Source: Janthinobacterium sp. Marseille (GTDB lineage Bacteria > Pseudomonadota > Gammaproteobacteria > Burkholderiales > Burkholderiaceae_D). From it: 64,000 bases of DNA. A program made the position numbers and the translations under genes. How positions within the stretch are numbered: the stretch's first letter is position 1; each line of letters begins with the position of its first letter. The DNA lies in contig NC_009659.1 in assembly GCF_000013625.1 (NCBI RefSeq), positions 992,001 through 1,056,000 of the forward strand, written 5' to 3'. Below are positions 51,087-59,593 of this stretch, one piece after another. Under the pieces are notes generated by a model, which made no database searches, had not been told where the DNA came from, and saw only the letters and a program-made list of their open reading frames with translations.

Positions 51087-52403
51087 CTAGTACTCGCTCC
51101 ACCGTTTGAATAGAACACTTGCATTCACGCCACCGAAGCCGAAGCCATTCGACATCGCATGCTCAATTTTCATATTACGTGCGCTATGCGTAACGATGTC
51201 GATGCCGTTAGCGCCAGAATCTATTGTTTTAAGATTCAATGTTGCTGGGACGACCTGATCGCGAAGCGCCAAAATGGTAAAGATGGCTTCGACACCTCCG
51301 GCCGCACCCAGCAAATGTCCAGTGGCAGATTTCGTAGACGTGACGGCTATGCGATTATCGGTACCAAATACCGCTTTGATTGCCGCTAATTCGCCAGCAT
51401 CCCCAACCGGTGTAGACGTTGCGTGGGCATTCAAATGTTGAACGTCAGTCGCTATGATGCCTGCTTGCTGAAGTGCGATCGACATTGCACGAGCAGCACC
51501 ACCGCCGTCCGCAGGGCCAGCCGTCATATGGTAGGCATCAGCAGTTGTCCCGTAGCCTATCAGTTCTGCGATTGGCTTCGCCCCTCGCGCTAATGCATGA
51601 CTCAGTTCCTCTAATATGAGTATGCCAGCTCCTTCGCCCATAACGAAACCATCTCTCTCGTCATCAAAAGGACGCGATGCCGTAGTTGGGTCATCGTTAA
51701 AGTTTGTTGACAACGCGCGTGCAGCAGCGAACCCTCCGAGACTGACTCGATCAATTGCAGCCTCTGCCCCTCCGCATAGAACGACATCGGCTTCTTCATT
51801 TCTAATCATGCGTGCAGCATCGCCGATAGCTTGAACGCTCGCTGCGCAGGCGGTAACTGGAGCAGCAATCGGTCCTTTGAAACCATGCTTGATTGAAATA
51901 TGCCCAGCCGCCAAGTTGATCAAGAATGAGGGAATGGTAAACGGCGATAGTCGATTCGGCCCTTTTTTGTCCGTAACCCGCACTGCGTTGGCAATCGCAG
52001 GGAATCCTCCGATTCCCGACGCAACTACGGTTGCGGTCCGTTCTTTTTCTGCCTCTGTCGTAGGATGCCAATCTGCCTGACGTAATGCCTCTTCTGATGC
52101 CACTAGGGCATACATAATGAATTTGTCCATTTTGCGCTGATCTTTCGAGGACACATGTTGGTCCGGATCGAATCCACCTGCCGGATCTTCCAAGGATGTT
52201 GGCACAACACCGCCCACCTTGGCTTCAATGCCATCGGTGACATCTTCCTCAAGTCGACGTATACCTGATTGTCCAGCTAATAATCGCGACCAAACGGTTT
52301 CGACTCCTGATCCCAAAGGCGAAACTATGCCCATGCCGGTAACAACAATACGACGATGTTTTTGGTGGGCCGCGATTGTGGTTGATTGAGAAACGATATT
52401 CAA
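51087..52403 (-). CDS. Beta-ketoacyl-ACP synthase II-like (FabF family), solitary
   Basis: A 438-aa KAS of the FabF family. Active-site cysteine in AAPVTACAASVQAIGDA (about residue 184), first histidine in LNAHATSTPVGD, second in TKSATGHLLGAAGGVEA. The N-terminus (RRIVVTGMGIVSPLGSGVET) and C-terminus (MSNGFGFGGVNASVLFKRW) are complete. No ACP, FabG or other fatty-acid gene is nearby, so it is not the housekeeping fabF; a role in a special acyl product is possible. A TetR gene lies 72 bases upstream on the same strand. It abuts the broken alcohol dehydrogenase. Confidence 0.9.
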   Translation of the reverse strand: MNIVSQSTTIAAHQKHRRIVVTGMGIVSPLGSGVETVWSRLLAGQSGIRRLEEDVTDGIEAKVGGVVPTSLEDPAGGFDPDQHVSSKDQRKMDKFIMYALVASEEALRQADWHPTTEAEKERTATVVASGIGGFPAIANAVRVTDKKGPNRLSPFTIPSFLINLAAGHISIKHGFKGPIAAPVTACAASVQAIGDAARMIRNEEADVVLCGGAEAAIDRVSLGGFAAARALSTNFNDDPTTASRPFDDERDGFVMGEGAGILILEELSHALARGAKPIAELIGYGTTADAYHMTAGPADGGGAARAMSIALQQAGIIATDVQHLNAHATSTPVGDAGELAAIKAVFGTDNRIAVTSTKSATGHLLGAAGGVEAIFTILALRDQVVPATLNLKTIDSGANGIDIVTHSARNMKIEHAMSNGFGFGGVNASVLFKRWSEY

Positions 52404-52420
52404 ACTTTCACTCCTGAATA

Positions 52421-52438
52421 CTACCTATCAGAAGGTAG
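52421..52438. promoter_or_regulatory. TetR-type operator upstream of the ketosynthase gene
   Basis: CTACCT (52421-52426) and AGGTAG (52433-52438) form an inverted repeat with a six-base spacer, 18 bases before the ketosynthase start. A related sequence, CCTAC-TAGAAGGAAGG, occurs just upstream of the TetR start at about 53045-53060, so one protein probably binds both. Confidence 0.6.
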
Positions 52439-52475
52439 GAGTAGGTTATAAAAAAGCACAGCTCTTTGAAGTTAT

Positions 52476-53036
52476 TTAGCTGTATATGGCTACGCGAAGT
52501 TGCTTTACAACCAAGTCGAATTCTTCACTCCGCCCGGTCATTCTCGATGAGATTAGCCCACCTTGGCACGCTGAAAAAACGTAGGATGCTAACTCCTTCA
52601 TCGTTTTTGATTTTTTCTGCTTAATCGTGCCAATAACGTCGGTTAGCCACGAAACGTGGGTATTACGTAGATCGCGCGCAGCGATGCGCATTTCCTCTCC
52701 GATACATGACCAACCTGATGCCAAGCCGCCAGCCGGGCACACCTCAGCACCTACATCTACTGTTTTCCGAAACCGGCAGAAGTATGCGTCCAACTTTTTA
52801 TGAGGATCAATTGGAGTCGATTCCGCCCATTCTTCAAAGCTAGCGCGTAGTTCACGAATTATTTCGACACCGAGCGATTCCTTTGATGGGAAATGGTGGT
52901 GCAGACTGGCCTTTCGTAACCCGATCTCATCAGCAATATCTTGGAAACTGAAGCCAAGATATGAACGTGTCTTAAGCAGTTGCTTGGCAAGCACGATAAT
53001 ATTATTTTTTGTGTTGGAAGGGGTAGTTAGTCGCAT
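52476..53036 (-). CDS. TetR-family transcriptional regulator
   Basis: A 186-aa TetR regulator. The helix-turn-helix is FSFQDIADEIGLRKASLHHH with FPSKESLGVEIIRE after it. The ligand domain contains CPAGGLASGWSCIGEEMRIA, similar to the AcuR/YcdC-like branch that senses acrylate-type or electrophilic acyl compounds. It is upstream of the solitary ketosynthase gene on the same strand, and operator-like repeats occur before both genes, suggesting self-control and control of the ketosynthase. Confidence 0.9.
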   Translation of the reverse strand: MRLTTPSNTKNNIIVLAKQLLKTRSYLGFSFQDIADEIGLRKASLHHHFPSKESLGVEIIRELRASFEEWAESTPIDPHKKLDAYFCRFRKTVDVGAEVCPAGGLASGWSCIGEEMRIAARDLRNTHVSWLTDVIGTIKQKKSKTMKELASYVFSACQGGLISSRMTGRSEEFDLVVKQLRVAIYS

Positions 53037-53213
53037 AACAATCCTACTAGAAGGAAGGTTATATTAACACGACATGATCGCAATAGGTCGGCATGGTTGT
53101 TTTGGTCTTCTTTCTGCGGACGGAGGAGGTGTTACGGTATCCGCCTAGAGAGCCGCAAATCTGCGTTTTGAATGGACACAAATTGTAAGGACGCATACCG
53201 CGTTAGCAATAAA

Positions 53214-53231
53214 AGCCCGCTTGCGCGGGCT
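53214..53231 (-). terminator. Rho-independent terminator after the secreted hydrolase gene
   Basis: AGCCCGC (53214-53220) and GCGGGCT (53225-53231) pair over TTGC. Read on the minus strand the hairpin runs into TTTTA, 22 bases after the hydrolase stop. Confidence 0.82.
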
Positions 53232-53252
53232 CCCTTGCTATACCCAACAGAG

Positions 53253-54230
53253 TTATCGTTTCAACTTGCGATCCAGAAAATTGCGGATCACCGGTGCCAT
53301 TTCGCCAAGATTGGTTTCAAGCGCAAAATGCCCGGCATTGTACAAATGGATTTCCGCTTTCGGTAAATCGGTCTTGTAAGCCTCTGCACCCGCCACCGCA
53401 AAGAAGGGATCCTTGTCGCCCCACACTGCGAGTAACGGTGGTTGGTATTTGCGGAAGTATTCCTGGAATTGCGGATATAGCGCGACGTTGCTGGCGTAGT
53501 CAAGGAACAGATCGAGCTGTACTTCTTCGTTCCCAGGACGTGCCATCAATGCGGAATCCAGCGTGTAACTCTCAGGTGAAACTAGAGCAGGATTCGGCGT
53601 ACCGGTTTCGTATTGCCATTTCAGTCCGTCCGGTTGCAGAAATTGGCGCAGCGACTCGCGGTTTTCTACAGTCGGTGCTTTCCAGTATGTCTGGATAGGC
53701 GTCCATGCATTGGCCAAGCCGGCTTCATATGCATTACCGTTTTGCGAAACGATTGCGGTCACTCGCTCAGGATGGGCAAGGGCCAGGCGTAAGCCGACCG
53801 GTGCGCCATAGTCGAATATTTGTAGCGCGTAATGTGACAGCCCCAGTTTTTGAGTGAATCCATCAATCACCTTCGCGAGGTTCTCAAATGTATATTTGAA
53901 GTGAGCCCGATCCGGTGCCTCGGTGAAGCCAAAGCCCGGCAGATCCGGGGCAACCACATGGTAGCGATCCGCGAGTAACGGAATCAAGTTGCGATACATG
54001 AACGACGACGTCGGAAAGCCATGCAATAAAAGAATCGTCGGTTTGGATGGATCACCGGCCTCGCGATAGAACACTTTGACGTCGCCTACATCCACTTTGT
54101 GGAATGTAACGTTTGTAGTAGCGACCGATACAGGTTTGGCCTTGTGCGTTTTGGCCTGCGCTTGCGCACCGGTGGCGACGAAAGAAGCAGCGACGACCGT
54201 CGCGAGCAGAATTTTCTTTGAACTTAACAT
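53253..54230 (-). CDS. Exported alpha/beta hydrolase with Asp nucleophile (epoxide hydrolase/dehalogenase-like)
   Basis: A 325-aa periplasmic protein. The signal peptide is MLSSKKILLATVVAASFVAT with cleavage after AQA. The hydrolase domain shows LLLHGFPTSSFMYRNLIPLL (HGxP oxyanion motif), the nucleophile segment QIFDYGAPVGLRLA with Asp (about residue 140) instead of Ser, LLAVWGDKDPFFAV (acid) and NAGHFALETN (histidine). An Asp nucleophile with HGxP is typical of epoxide hydrolases and haloalkane dehalogenases. The exact reaction cannot be decided. The stop of the AhpD-like gene lies 27 bases upstream, on the same strand. Confidence 0.87.
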   Translation of the reverse strand: MLSSKKILLATVVAASFVATGAQAQAKTHKAKPVSVATTNVTFHKVDVGDVKVFYREAGDPSKPTILLLHGFPTSSFMYRNLIPLLADRYHVVAPDLPGFGFTEAPDRAHFKYTFENLAKVIDGFTQKLGLSHYALQIFDYGAPVGLRLALAHPERVTAIVSQNGNAYEAGLANAWTPIQTYWKAPTVENRESLRQFLQPDGLKWQYETGTPNPALVSPESYTLDSALMARPGNEEVQLDLFLDYASNVALYPQFQEYFRKYQPPLLAVWGDKDPFFAVAGAEAYKTDLPKAEIHLYNAGHFALETNLGEMAPVIRNFLDRKLKR

Positions 54231-54257
54231 GATTTGAGCTTTCCGACGAATGGTTGA

Positions 54258-54809
54258 TTAAGCAGCTGCGCGTGCACGCACAACCGGGAAGTCGATCTCA
54301 GTATGGGCTACCGAATTAATGTAGTTAGTCAACACATTGAGCGCGACGTGTGCAATGATTTCGATCACTTGCGCATCATCGTAACCGGCAGCTTTGACCG
54401 TCTGAATATCGCTATCATTAACATGACCACGATCGGTCGCGACCTTCAGAGCGAATGCTACTGCCGCTTCCGCTTTTGGGTCGCTGGAACTACCGCTGCG
54501 ATTAGCAGTGATTTCGGCATCGCTCAGCTTGGCGAGATTCTTTGCCAGATAGGTATGGGCCGACAGACAGTAATCACAAGCGTTGAATTCAGCGATGGCC
54601 AAAGCGATACGCTCACGTGTAGGAGCCGGCAAAGCGCCTTTGTTAAGTGCGCCGGACAGATTTAAATAACCTTCCAGTGCAGCCGGATTGCTGCCGACCA
54701 AGCGAAATAGATTTGGCACGACGCCCAACTGTTTGTTGACTGCTTCGAGCAGTGGTTGCGATTTAGCAGGTGAATCAATGACAGTTGCTGGTGTAAAGAG
54801 ACGGGACAT
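54258..54809 (-). CDS. Carboxymuconolactone decarboxylase / peroxidase-related (AhpD-like) protein
   Basis: A 183-aa protein from ATG 54809 (AAGGA ribosome site). It has the AhpD-type motif EFNACDYCLSAHTYLAKNLA (C-x2-C-x3-H), preceded by LGVVPNLFRLVGSNPAALEG, characteristic of the peroxidase-related subfamily (about 180 aa). It may reduce organic peroxides or serve a ring-cleavage lactone. It precedes the secreted hydrolase gene on the same strand and is divergent from a LysR regulator 115 bases away. Confidence 0.88.
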   Translation of the reverse strand: MSRLFTPATVIDSPAKSQPLLEAVNKQLGVVPNLFRLVGSNPAALEGYLNLSGALNKGALPAPTRERIALAIAEFNACDYCLSAHTYLAKNLAKLSDAEITANRSGSSSDPKAEAAVAFALKVATDRGHVNDSDIQTVKAAGYDDAQVIEIIAHVALNVLTNYINSVAHTEIDFPVVRARAAA

Positions 54810-54924
54810 GATGATTTTTCCTTTATGTGTTGGCGGCCGTGATTGGCACACACACATCCTAAATAATCTTAATAGAAATGATAATCCGGTAATATTGAGA
54901 ACGATTTTTCCATAAATTGAGAAT

Positions 54925-55869
54925 ATGACAGACAGATTTGAATCGATGGCGCTGCTAGTGGAAGTAGTGGATGCGGGTAGTTTTTCCGGCGCAGCGCGGC
55001 GTCTTGGTATACCGCTTGCTACAGTCAGTCGTAAGATTGGTGAATTGGAAACGATGTTGAAAACACGCGTACTGCAGCGCTCAACGCGGCAGTTGTCAAT
55101 GACAGAAGCGGGGCAAGCATATGTGGCGGCATGCCGACGCATCCTAGAGGAAGTCGACGAGGCCGAACGGGCCGTATCAGGCGAATACGCGGCACCAAAA
55201 GGCGATCTAGTTATTACAACGCCGATCGTATTTGGTCGCAAACATGTAATGCCTGTGGTCGCACAATTTTTAAAAGCGTATCCGGACATTAATGTACGCG
55301 TGGTGCTTGCCGATCATGTCGTACATCTTCTCGAAGAACATGTGGACATCGCGGTGCGCGTCGGAGAGCTTCCTGATAGCAACATGGTGGCAGCACGTAT
55401 CGGAACGATAAACCGTGTGATGTGCGCAAGTCCCGCTTACCTGAAAAAGAACGGTACACCAAAGAAGCCGGATGATTTGAGTAAGCATCAATGCATAACG
55501 TTTGATGGATTAATGGCGCCAAAATTGTGGCAACTATGCGAGAACGGTCGCGAAATTAACGTGCCCGTTTTCTCGCGCGTGGTCGTCAATACTGCCGAAG
55601 CTGCGATTGAGGCGGCGGAATCCGATATCGGTATCACCAGTGTGCTGTGCTACCAAATTGCTGAGCGTGTGCGCGACAAGCAGTTGAAGATGGTGCTACG
55701 GGAATATGAGAGGGAGGCATGGCCTATCAACCTAGTACATGCTGGGCAAGGCATCCTACCATTGAAGGTACGCGCGTTTCTAGACTATGCGCGACCAAGA
55801 TTGTCAGCTCGGCTCGATGCGGCGCATCACATGATGCTGTCGACACCGAATTCTGCGTCGGGACGATGA
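54925..55869 (+). CDS. LysR-family transcriptional regulator
   Basis: A 314-aa LTTR. Helix-turn-helix: ALLVEVVDAGSFSGAARRLG and IPLATVSRKIGELETMLKTR. The effector-binding domain (VVAQFLKAYPDINVRVVLAD, VDIAVRVGELPDSNMVAARI) is of the DmlR/CrgA-like type. It is divergent from the AhpD-hydrolase pair, which it should control. Confidence 0.92.
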   Translation: MTDRFESMALLVEVVDAGSFSGAARRLGIPLATVSRKIGELETMLKTRVLQRSTRQLSMTEAGQAYVAACRRILEEVDEAERAVSGEYAAPKGDLVITTPIVFGRKHVMPVVAQFLKAYPDINVRVVLADHVVHLLEEHVDIAVRVGELPDSNMVAARIGTINRVMCASPAYLKKNGTPKKPDDLSKHQCITFDGLMAPKLWQLCENGREINVPVFSRVVVNTAEAAIEAAESDIGITSVLCYQIAERVRDKQLKMVLREYEREAWPINLVHAGQGILPLKVRAFLDYARPRLSARLDAAHHMMLSTPNSASGR

Positions 55870-55979
55870 TTGGATAATTGTCGCCGTATGGAAGATACAT
55901 AAAATGATCGTCTGTAAAATGATCGTAAGGCATGCAGAGCAAATAGGGGCCTATGTCTGCATGCCGTTATAAGAGTGAC

Positions 55980-56262
55980 TTACCCCGCAACCACGTCCGT
56001 CAGATACACTCCGTGCCACAGACCCTGCTTGACTCGGCGACTTGTCTCGTCGGTAATTACCTCATCAGCGCCCGCCTCGATCGCTTCATGCGACGCACGC
56101 ACAACGTCCTCGGGGCGTGCCTTCGGCGCATCAATGCCATACGCCAGTTCTAATCGATAAAACCCGCATGAAAACCAAGAATTTGTGTGTCTTGGTTTTT
56201 CAACTCAATGCGCGACAGTTCGTAAGTAACCAAGCAGCCCCCTTGGTCACGGCATAGGTGTC
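55980..56262 (-). pseudogene. Remnant of a short-chain dehydrogenase
   Basis: Two pieces of one SDR are readable leftwards. Near 56262-56215 the active-site helix survives as YAVTKGAAWLLTN (YxxxK). Near 56170-55980 the C-terminus survives as LAYGIDAPKARPEDVVRASH, EAIEAGADEVITDETSRRVK and the stop at 55980. A hairpin sequence lies between the two. The cofactor domain is gone. Confidence 0.75.
56171..56200. terminator. Terminator-like hairpin inside the SDR remnant
   Basis: AAAACCAAGA (56171-56180) pairs with TCTTGGTTTT (56190-56199) and is followed by T. It could end rightward transcription before the bufferin operon. Confidence 0.6.
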
Positions 56263-56483
56263 AAGGAAGGGGGGCGGTGATCCAATTCAAAACAGAGAGC
56301 ACGTTGAGCAGAGGGCGCCCCTGTTTGCAGAAAATCACCCAAACTAATCGTCTTCCAAGTTCGTGTTGATCTACCGGCCAAATATTCTTAGCTAGCGTTG
56401 TCATCAAATCGCGCGTTCATTGAGATTTACTGCGGCACATTGCCTGTGCTGTTCATTCAGCAGAAATTATTTTAAAAGTCTTT

Positions 56484-56509
56484 GTAACCAATATGTGTCG
56501 AATGACGTA
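56484..56509 (+). promoter_or_regulatory. ECF-type promoter element (GTAACC-N16-CGTA) for the bufferin operon
   Basis: TTTGTAACCAA has GTAACC at 56484-56489; after exactly 16 bases comes CGTA at 56506-56509, and the bufferin precursor start is 75 bases downstream. The identical -35 block and spacing occur before the DUF1223 gene (34145-34170). This matches the pattern recalled for SigF/NrsF regulons. Confidence 0.68.
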
Positions 56510-56583
56510 TTACTTAACAGATCGCCGAAAGCATTTTTTAAGATAGGCGATCAACACATTAACCTTATCAATTGGAGTCCAAC

Positions 56584-56862
56584 ATGAACGCACGTAATTT
56601 CGCAACCGCAGCATTCACCCTTGCAGCCATCGTTTCCGGTACTGCAATGGCACAAGACAAAACACCTGCCACCAAAACAGCTGTCGAAAAATGCTATGGC
56701 GTTTCGCTCGCAGGAAAAAATGATTGCAAAGCTGGTGCCGGTACCACCTGTGCAGGTACTTCGGTAACTGACTACCAAGGCAATGCTTGGAAAAACGTTC
56801 CAGCTGGCACTTGCACTTCGATCCAAACACCAAAAGGCCATGGTTCCTTGGAAGCGATCTAA
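56584..56862 (+). CDS. bufA: Bufferin precursor (DUF2282, BufA1-type metallophore)
   Basis: A 92-aa precursor from ATG 56584 (GGAG site). A Sec signal peptide ends at AMAQD (about residue 23). The mature part has four cysteines in the DUF2282 pattern: [31 protein letters not shown] and PAGTCTSIQ. Bufferins are ribosomal peptides whose core cysteines are converted by a DUF692 enzyme to sulfur heterocycles that bind copper in the periplasm. The modifying genes follow at once. The family role is known from related bacteria; copper specificity here is inferred from the adjoining Cus system. Confidence 0.9.
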   Translation: MNARNFATAAFTLAAIVSGTAMAQDKTPATKTAVEKCYGVSLAGKNDCKAGAGTTCAGTSVTDYQGNAWKNVPAGTCTSIQTPKGHGSLEAI

Positions 56863-56897
56863 TTCGATTGCGTTGATTGCATAGCCGTCTGCACACC

Positions 56898-57746
56898 ATG
56901 AATAAACCGGAACTCGGCGCTGGTCTCGGCCTGAAATCACAACACTACGAGGAAGCGCTGAACTGCGCGGATACTGGTTTATGGTTTGAAGTACATCCGG
57001 AAAACTACATGGTGGCAGGCGGCCCTAGATTGAGATGGCTGGACGCAATCCGTGAACGTCATCCGATTTCACTGCATGGCGTATCGTTATCACTGGCAGC
57101 AGATGCGCCGCCAAATGCAGAGCATCTGAAAAAACTGTCGGAACTGATCAATCGTACAGAGCCGGCGTTAGTCTCTGAACACCTAGCTTGGTCGGCATGG
57201 GGAGATCATTATTATCCCGACTTACTACCGTTTCCGCGAACTAACGCTTCTCTTGCACGTATTGCGGGCAATATTGAGCGTACTCAAGACCGTCTCGGTC
57301 GGCGAATTGCCGTTGAAAATCCGACACATTATTTACGTCTCGACCAGCATGAATGGGATGAGATCGACTTTTTGTCGGAACTTGTCAAACGTACCGGCTG
57401 CGGCTTGCTGCTAGATGTAAATAACGTTTTTATCAGCGCGAACAATTTGCAATTCGACGCTACACAATACTTGGAGCGCGTTCCTGGCGAGGCCGTGATG
57501 GAAATTCATCTGGCCGGCCATAACGAAGATAAAAACAACACATCACTGCTGATTGATTCACACGATGCTGCCATTGCGCCTGATGTTTGGGCGTTGTACA
57601 GCGTGTTCATCGAACGCATTGGCTCACGACCGACGTTGATTGAACGTGATGACCATATTCCTGCGTTCTCGGTTCTTCAAAAAGAACGGGAACATGCGCA
57701 AGACGTGCTTACGCGCCAGAAAACAAAATTACAAGTCACCGCATGA
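56898..57746 (+). CDS. bufB: MNIO enzyme, DUF692 (BufB)
   Basis: A 282-aa multinuclear non-heme iron oxygenase that modifies cysteines of the precursor. Family marks: [16 protein letters not shown] (N-terminus), [14 protein letters not shown] with the metal glutamate and His, [60 protein letters not shown], and [13 protein letters not shown] 56898 gives the standard family start. The stop overlaps the bufC start (ATGA), indicating tight coupling. Confidence 0.93.
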   Translation: MNKPELGAGLGLKSQHYEEALNCADTGLWFEVHPENYMVAGGPRLRWLDAIRERHPISLHGVSLSLAADAPPNAEHLKKLSELINRTEPALVSEHLAWSAWGDHYYPDLLPFPRTNASLARIAGNIERTQDRLGRRIAVENPTHYLRLDQHEWDEIDFLSELVKRTGCGLLLDVNNVFISANNLQFDATQYLERVPGEAVMEIHLAGHNEDKNNTSLLIDSHDAAIAPDVWALYSVFIERIGSRPTLIERDDHIPAFSVLQKEREHAQDVLTRQKTKLQVTA

Positions 57747-58516
57747 ACAATACGCTCGAACGCTTTCAAGACGATTTCGTACAAGCGATCTACGGCGATC
57801 TTGGTGCCGATTCTTCGATAGCGGCATTAGTTGTACAACCGGGCTTTGCCATTTATCGCAATACGATTATCAAGGGTTGCATCGATGCATTGCAGGCCAA
57901 CTATCCGACGGTAGAAAGATTAGTTGGTACCGAATGGTTCCGTGCTGCGGCTGCTATTTATGTGCGCGAGACGCGACCCACTAATGTCAGCTTGATGGAA
58001 TATGGCGAAACGTTTGCCGATTTTCTCGTGCAGTTTGAACCAGCCAAAGAATTGCCTTATCTGGCAAATGTTGCACGACTCGATCGCTTCTGGGTCAAAT
58101 CACATACGGCACTAGATGAAGAATCGATTGACCCGTCCGCACTTGGAAAGTTGCCTCCAGAAGAATTAGGCCAAGCCGTGCTGCGAACACTCGTCAGTGC
58201 CCATTGGATCTGGTTTGACACGCAACCAATTTACACAATCTGGAGCATCAATCGACAAGGGGAAACTCTTGCCGATAATATAGAGTGGATAGGACAGGGA
58301 GCTTTGCTTGTCCGCGATGATGGTGTCGTCACTTGGCGCAGTCTGGAACAGGGTGCATGTGCTTTTCTCGATGCCTGTGCAATTGGTATGCCGTTGGAAC
58401 AGGCGGCCAATGCTGCGATAGAAGCGCAACCGTCGCTCGACATCGCACGCATGCTTTCCGATCTTCTTACCGCCGGCGTTTTTGCTTCCGTCGGACGCTC
58501 TGCACGAATTTCTTAA
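57743..58516 (+). CDS. bufC: DUF2063 partner protein (BufC)
   Basis: A 257-aa protein with an N-terminal DUF2063 DNA/peptide-recognition-like domain ([60 protein letters not shown]). DUF2063 proteins always accompany DUF692 enzymes and are believed to deliver the precursor peptide. The C-terminal half (residues about 140-250) is typical of the BufC branch. It starts inside the bufB stop. Confidence 0.9.
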   Translation: MNNTLERFQDDFVQAIYGDLGADSSIAALVVQPGFAIYRNTIIKGCIDALQANYPTVERLVGTEWFRAAAAIYVRETRPTNVSLMEYGETFADFLVQFEPAKELPYLANVARLDRFWVKSHTALDEESIDPSALGKLPPEELGQAVLRTLVSAHWIWFDTQPIYTIWSINRQGETLADNIEWIGQGALLVRDDGVVTWRSLEQGACAFLDACAIGMPLEQAANAAIEAQPSLDIARMLSDLLTAGVFASVGRSARIS

Positions 58517-58528
58517 TTGGAGACCCCC

Positions 58529-59002
58529 ATGATGCAATCAAACGCAGTAACTAACACGCGGCTCGGTAAACTGAAAATGCAATGGAACACGTGTGCGGAT
58601 TTCTTGAATCGCCTCCTAACGCATTCTTTTTTGGCGTTGGTAATGCGCTTCGGTATCGCATCGATCTTTTTTCTGTCAGGCCGCACCAAGGTAACGGGAA
58701 TTTTGACCTTAACCGACAGCACCTATTCGTTGTTCTCAACCGATTATAAATTGCCACTGGTACCGCCGGATATTGCTGCGCACCTCGGGACGTATTCGGA
58801 ACATCTGTTTCCGATCCTGCTGGTGTTCGGCCTGTTCACTCGCTTTGCAGCATTTGCGCTGTTTGGCATGACGGCTGTGATAGAGATATTCGTTTATCCG
58901 GACGCTTGGCCGACGCATCTGTCGTGGGCCGGGTTGCTGCTGTATTTGATTGCACGCGGAGGTGGTTCGGTGTCACTCGATCATAAATTAGGCATCAAAT
59001 AA
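58529..59002 (+). CDS. bufD: DoxX family membrane protein (BufD)
   Basis: A 157-aa DoxX-type protein with four transmembrane segments (about residues 34-52, 78-98, 103-122, 128-146). ATG 58529 has GGAG at the right distance. DoxX-like proteins are the usual fourth member of bufferin operons and may help redox or secretion steps; the molecular role is unknown. It is 12 bases downstream of bufC. Confidence 0.88.
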   Translation: MMQSNAVTNTRLGKLKMQWNTCADFLNRLLTHSFLALVMRFGIASIFFLSGRTKVTGILTLTDSTYSLFSTDYKLPLVPPDIAAHLGTYSEHLFPILLVFGLFTRFAAFALFGMTAVIEIFVYPDAWPTHLSWAGLLLYLIARGGGSVSLDHKLGIK

Positions 59003-59144
59003 TTTATATCAAGTTGTTTTAGCAAACCGTTTCGGCAGTGATAATCAATAATCTGCCGACAGCTAGTCACAAAATGTTTGCTCTCAATATAGGATTTCTT
59101 TGAAAGATCTGAGATAAACTATTATCTAATTCTTGATTCCACAT

Positions 59145-59522
59145 ATGCACCATTCTTTTTCATCTTTTTGCCGCCTAATTGCTTGCCTTCTGGTCATGAC
59201 CGTTCTGACTTCAGGAATAGCAATGGCTGCCTACGTCTGTCCGCAGACAACGGCTCCTGTGCAAGAGATGGCGATGGGCGACACACCGTGTGCAGGGATG
59301 GATATCGAGAAGCCGGTTCATTGTGCTTCCCACCAATCAGGTACGCAGCTGGCACTTGAACATCTGGCCGCCGCACCATTGCTGGCGCCAACCATTGTTT
59401 CATTCATCATGCCGGCACCTCTGCCGGTTGTTCCTGCAGTTCTGGCTTCAGCCTGGACAGACATTCCTCTGGAATTAGGCGTAGCTCCGCCTTATCTCCG
59501 CACGCAACGACTCCGCATTTGA
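59145..59522 (+). CDS. Small exported protein upstream of Cus genes, 125 aa
   Basis: ATG 59145 opens a protein with a signal peptide (FCRLIACLLVMTVLTSGIAM, cleavage after AMA). The mature part holds CPQTTAPVQEMAMGDTPCAG and MDIEKPVHCASHQSG: three cysteines with several Met and His, a mix suited to binding copper or silver ions. A hydrophobic stretch follows (residues about 80-105). It is not recognised as a named family, but such small proteins are common before cusCBA genes. It is 71 bases before the outer-membrane factor gene on the same strand. Confidence 0.7.
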   Translation: MHHSFSSFCRLIACLLVMTVLTSGIAMAAYVCPQTTAPVQEMAMGDTPCAGMDIEKPVHCASHQSGTQLALEHLAAAPLLAPTIVSFIMPAPLPVVPAVLASAWTDIPLELGVAPPYLRTQRLRI

Positions 59523-59593
59523 TTTAACCCCCAGTTGTTTCGCTGACCGGCATTGTGCCGTGGTCGGCGTTCGTCTTCATTATCGGGGGTTAT

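Larger units (their letters stand above)
55870..56583. other. Gene-poor region: SDR remnant, hairpin and ECF promoter
   Basis: This 714-base gap before the bufferin operon contains a leftward SDR remnant (55980-56262), a hairpin inside it (56171-56199) and the ECF-type promoter at 56484-56509. Between 56263 and 56480 I see nothing recognisable. Confidence 0.6.
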
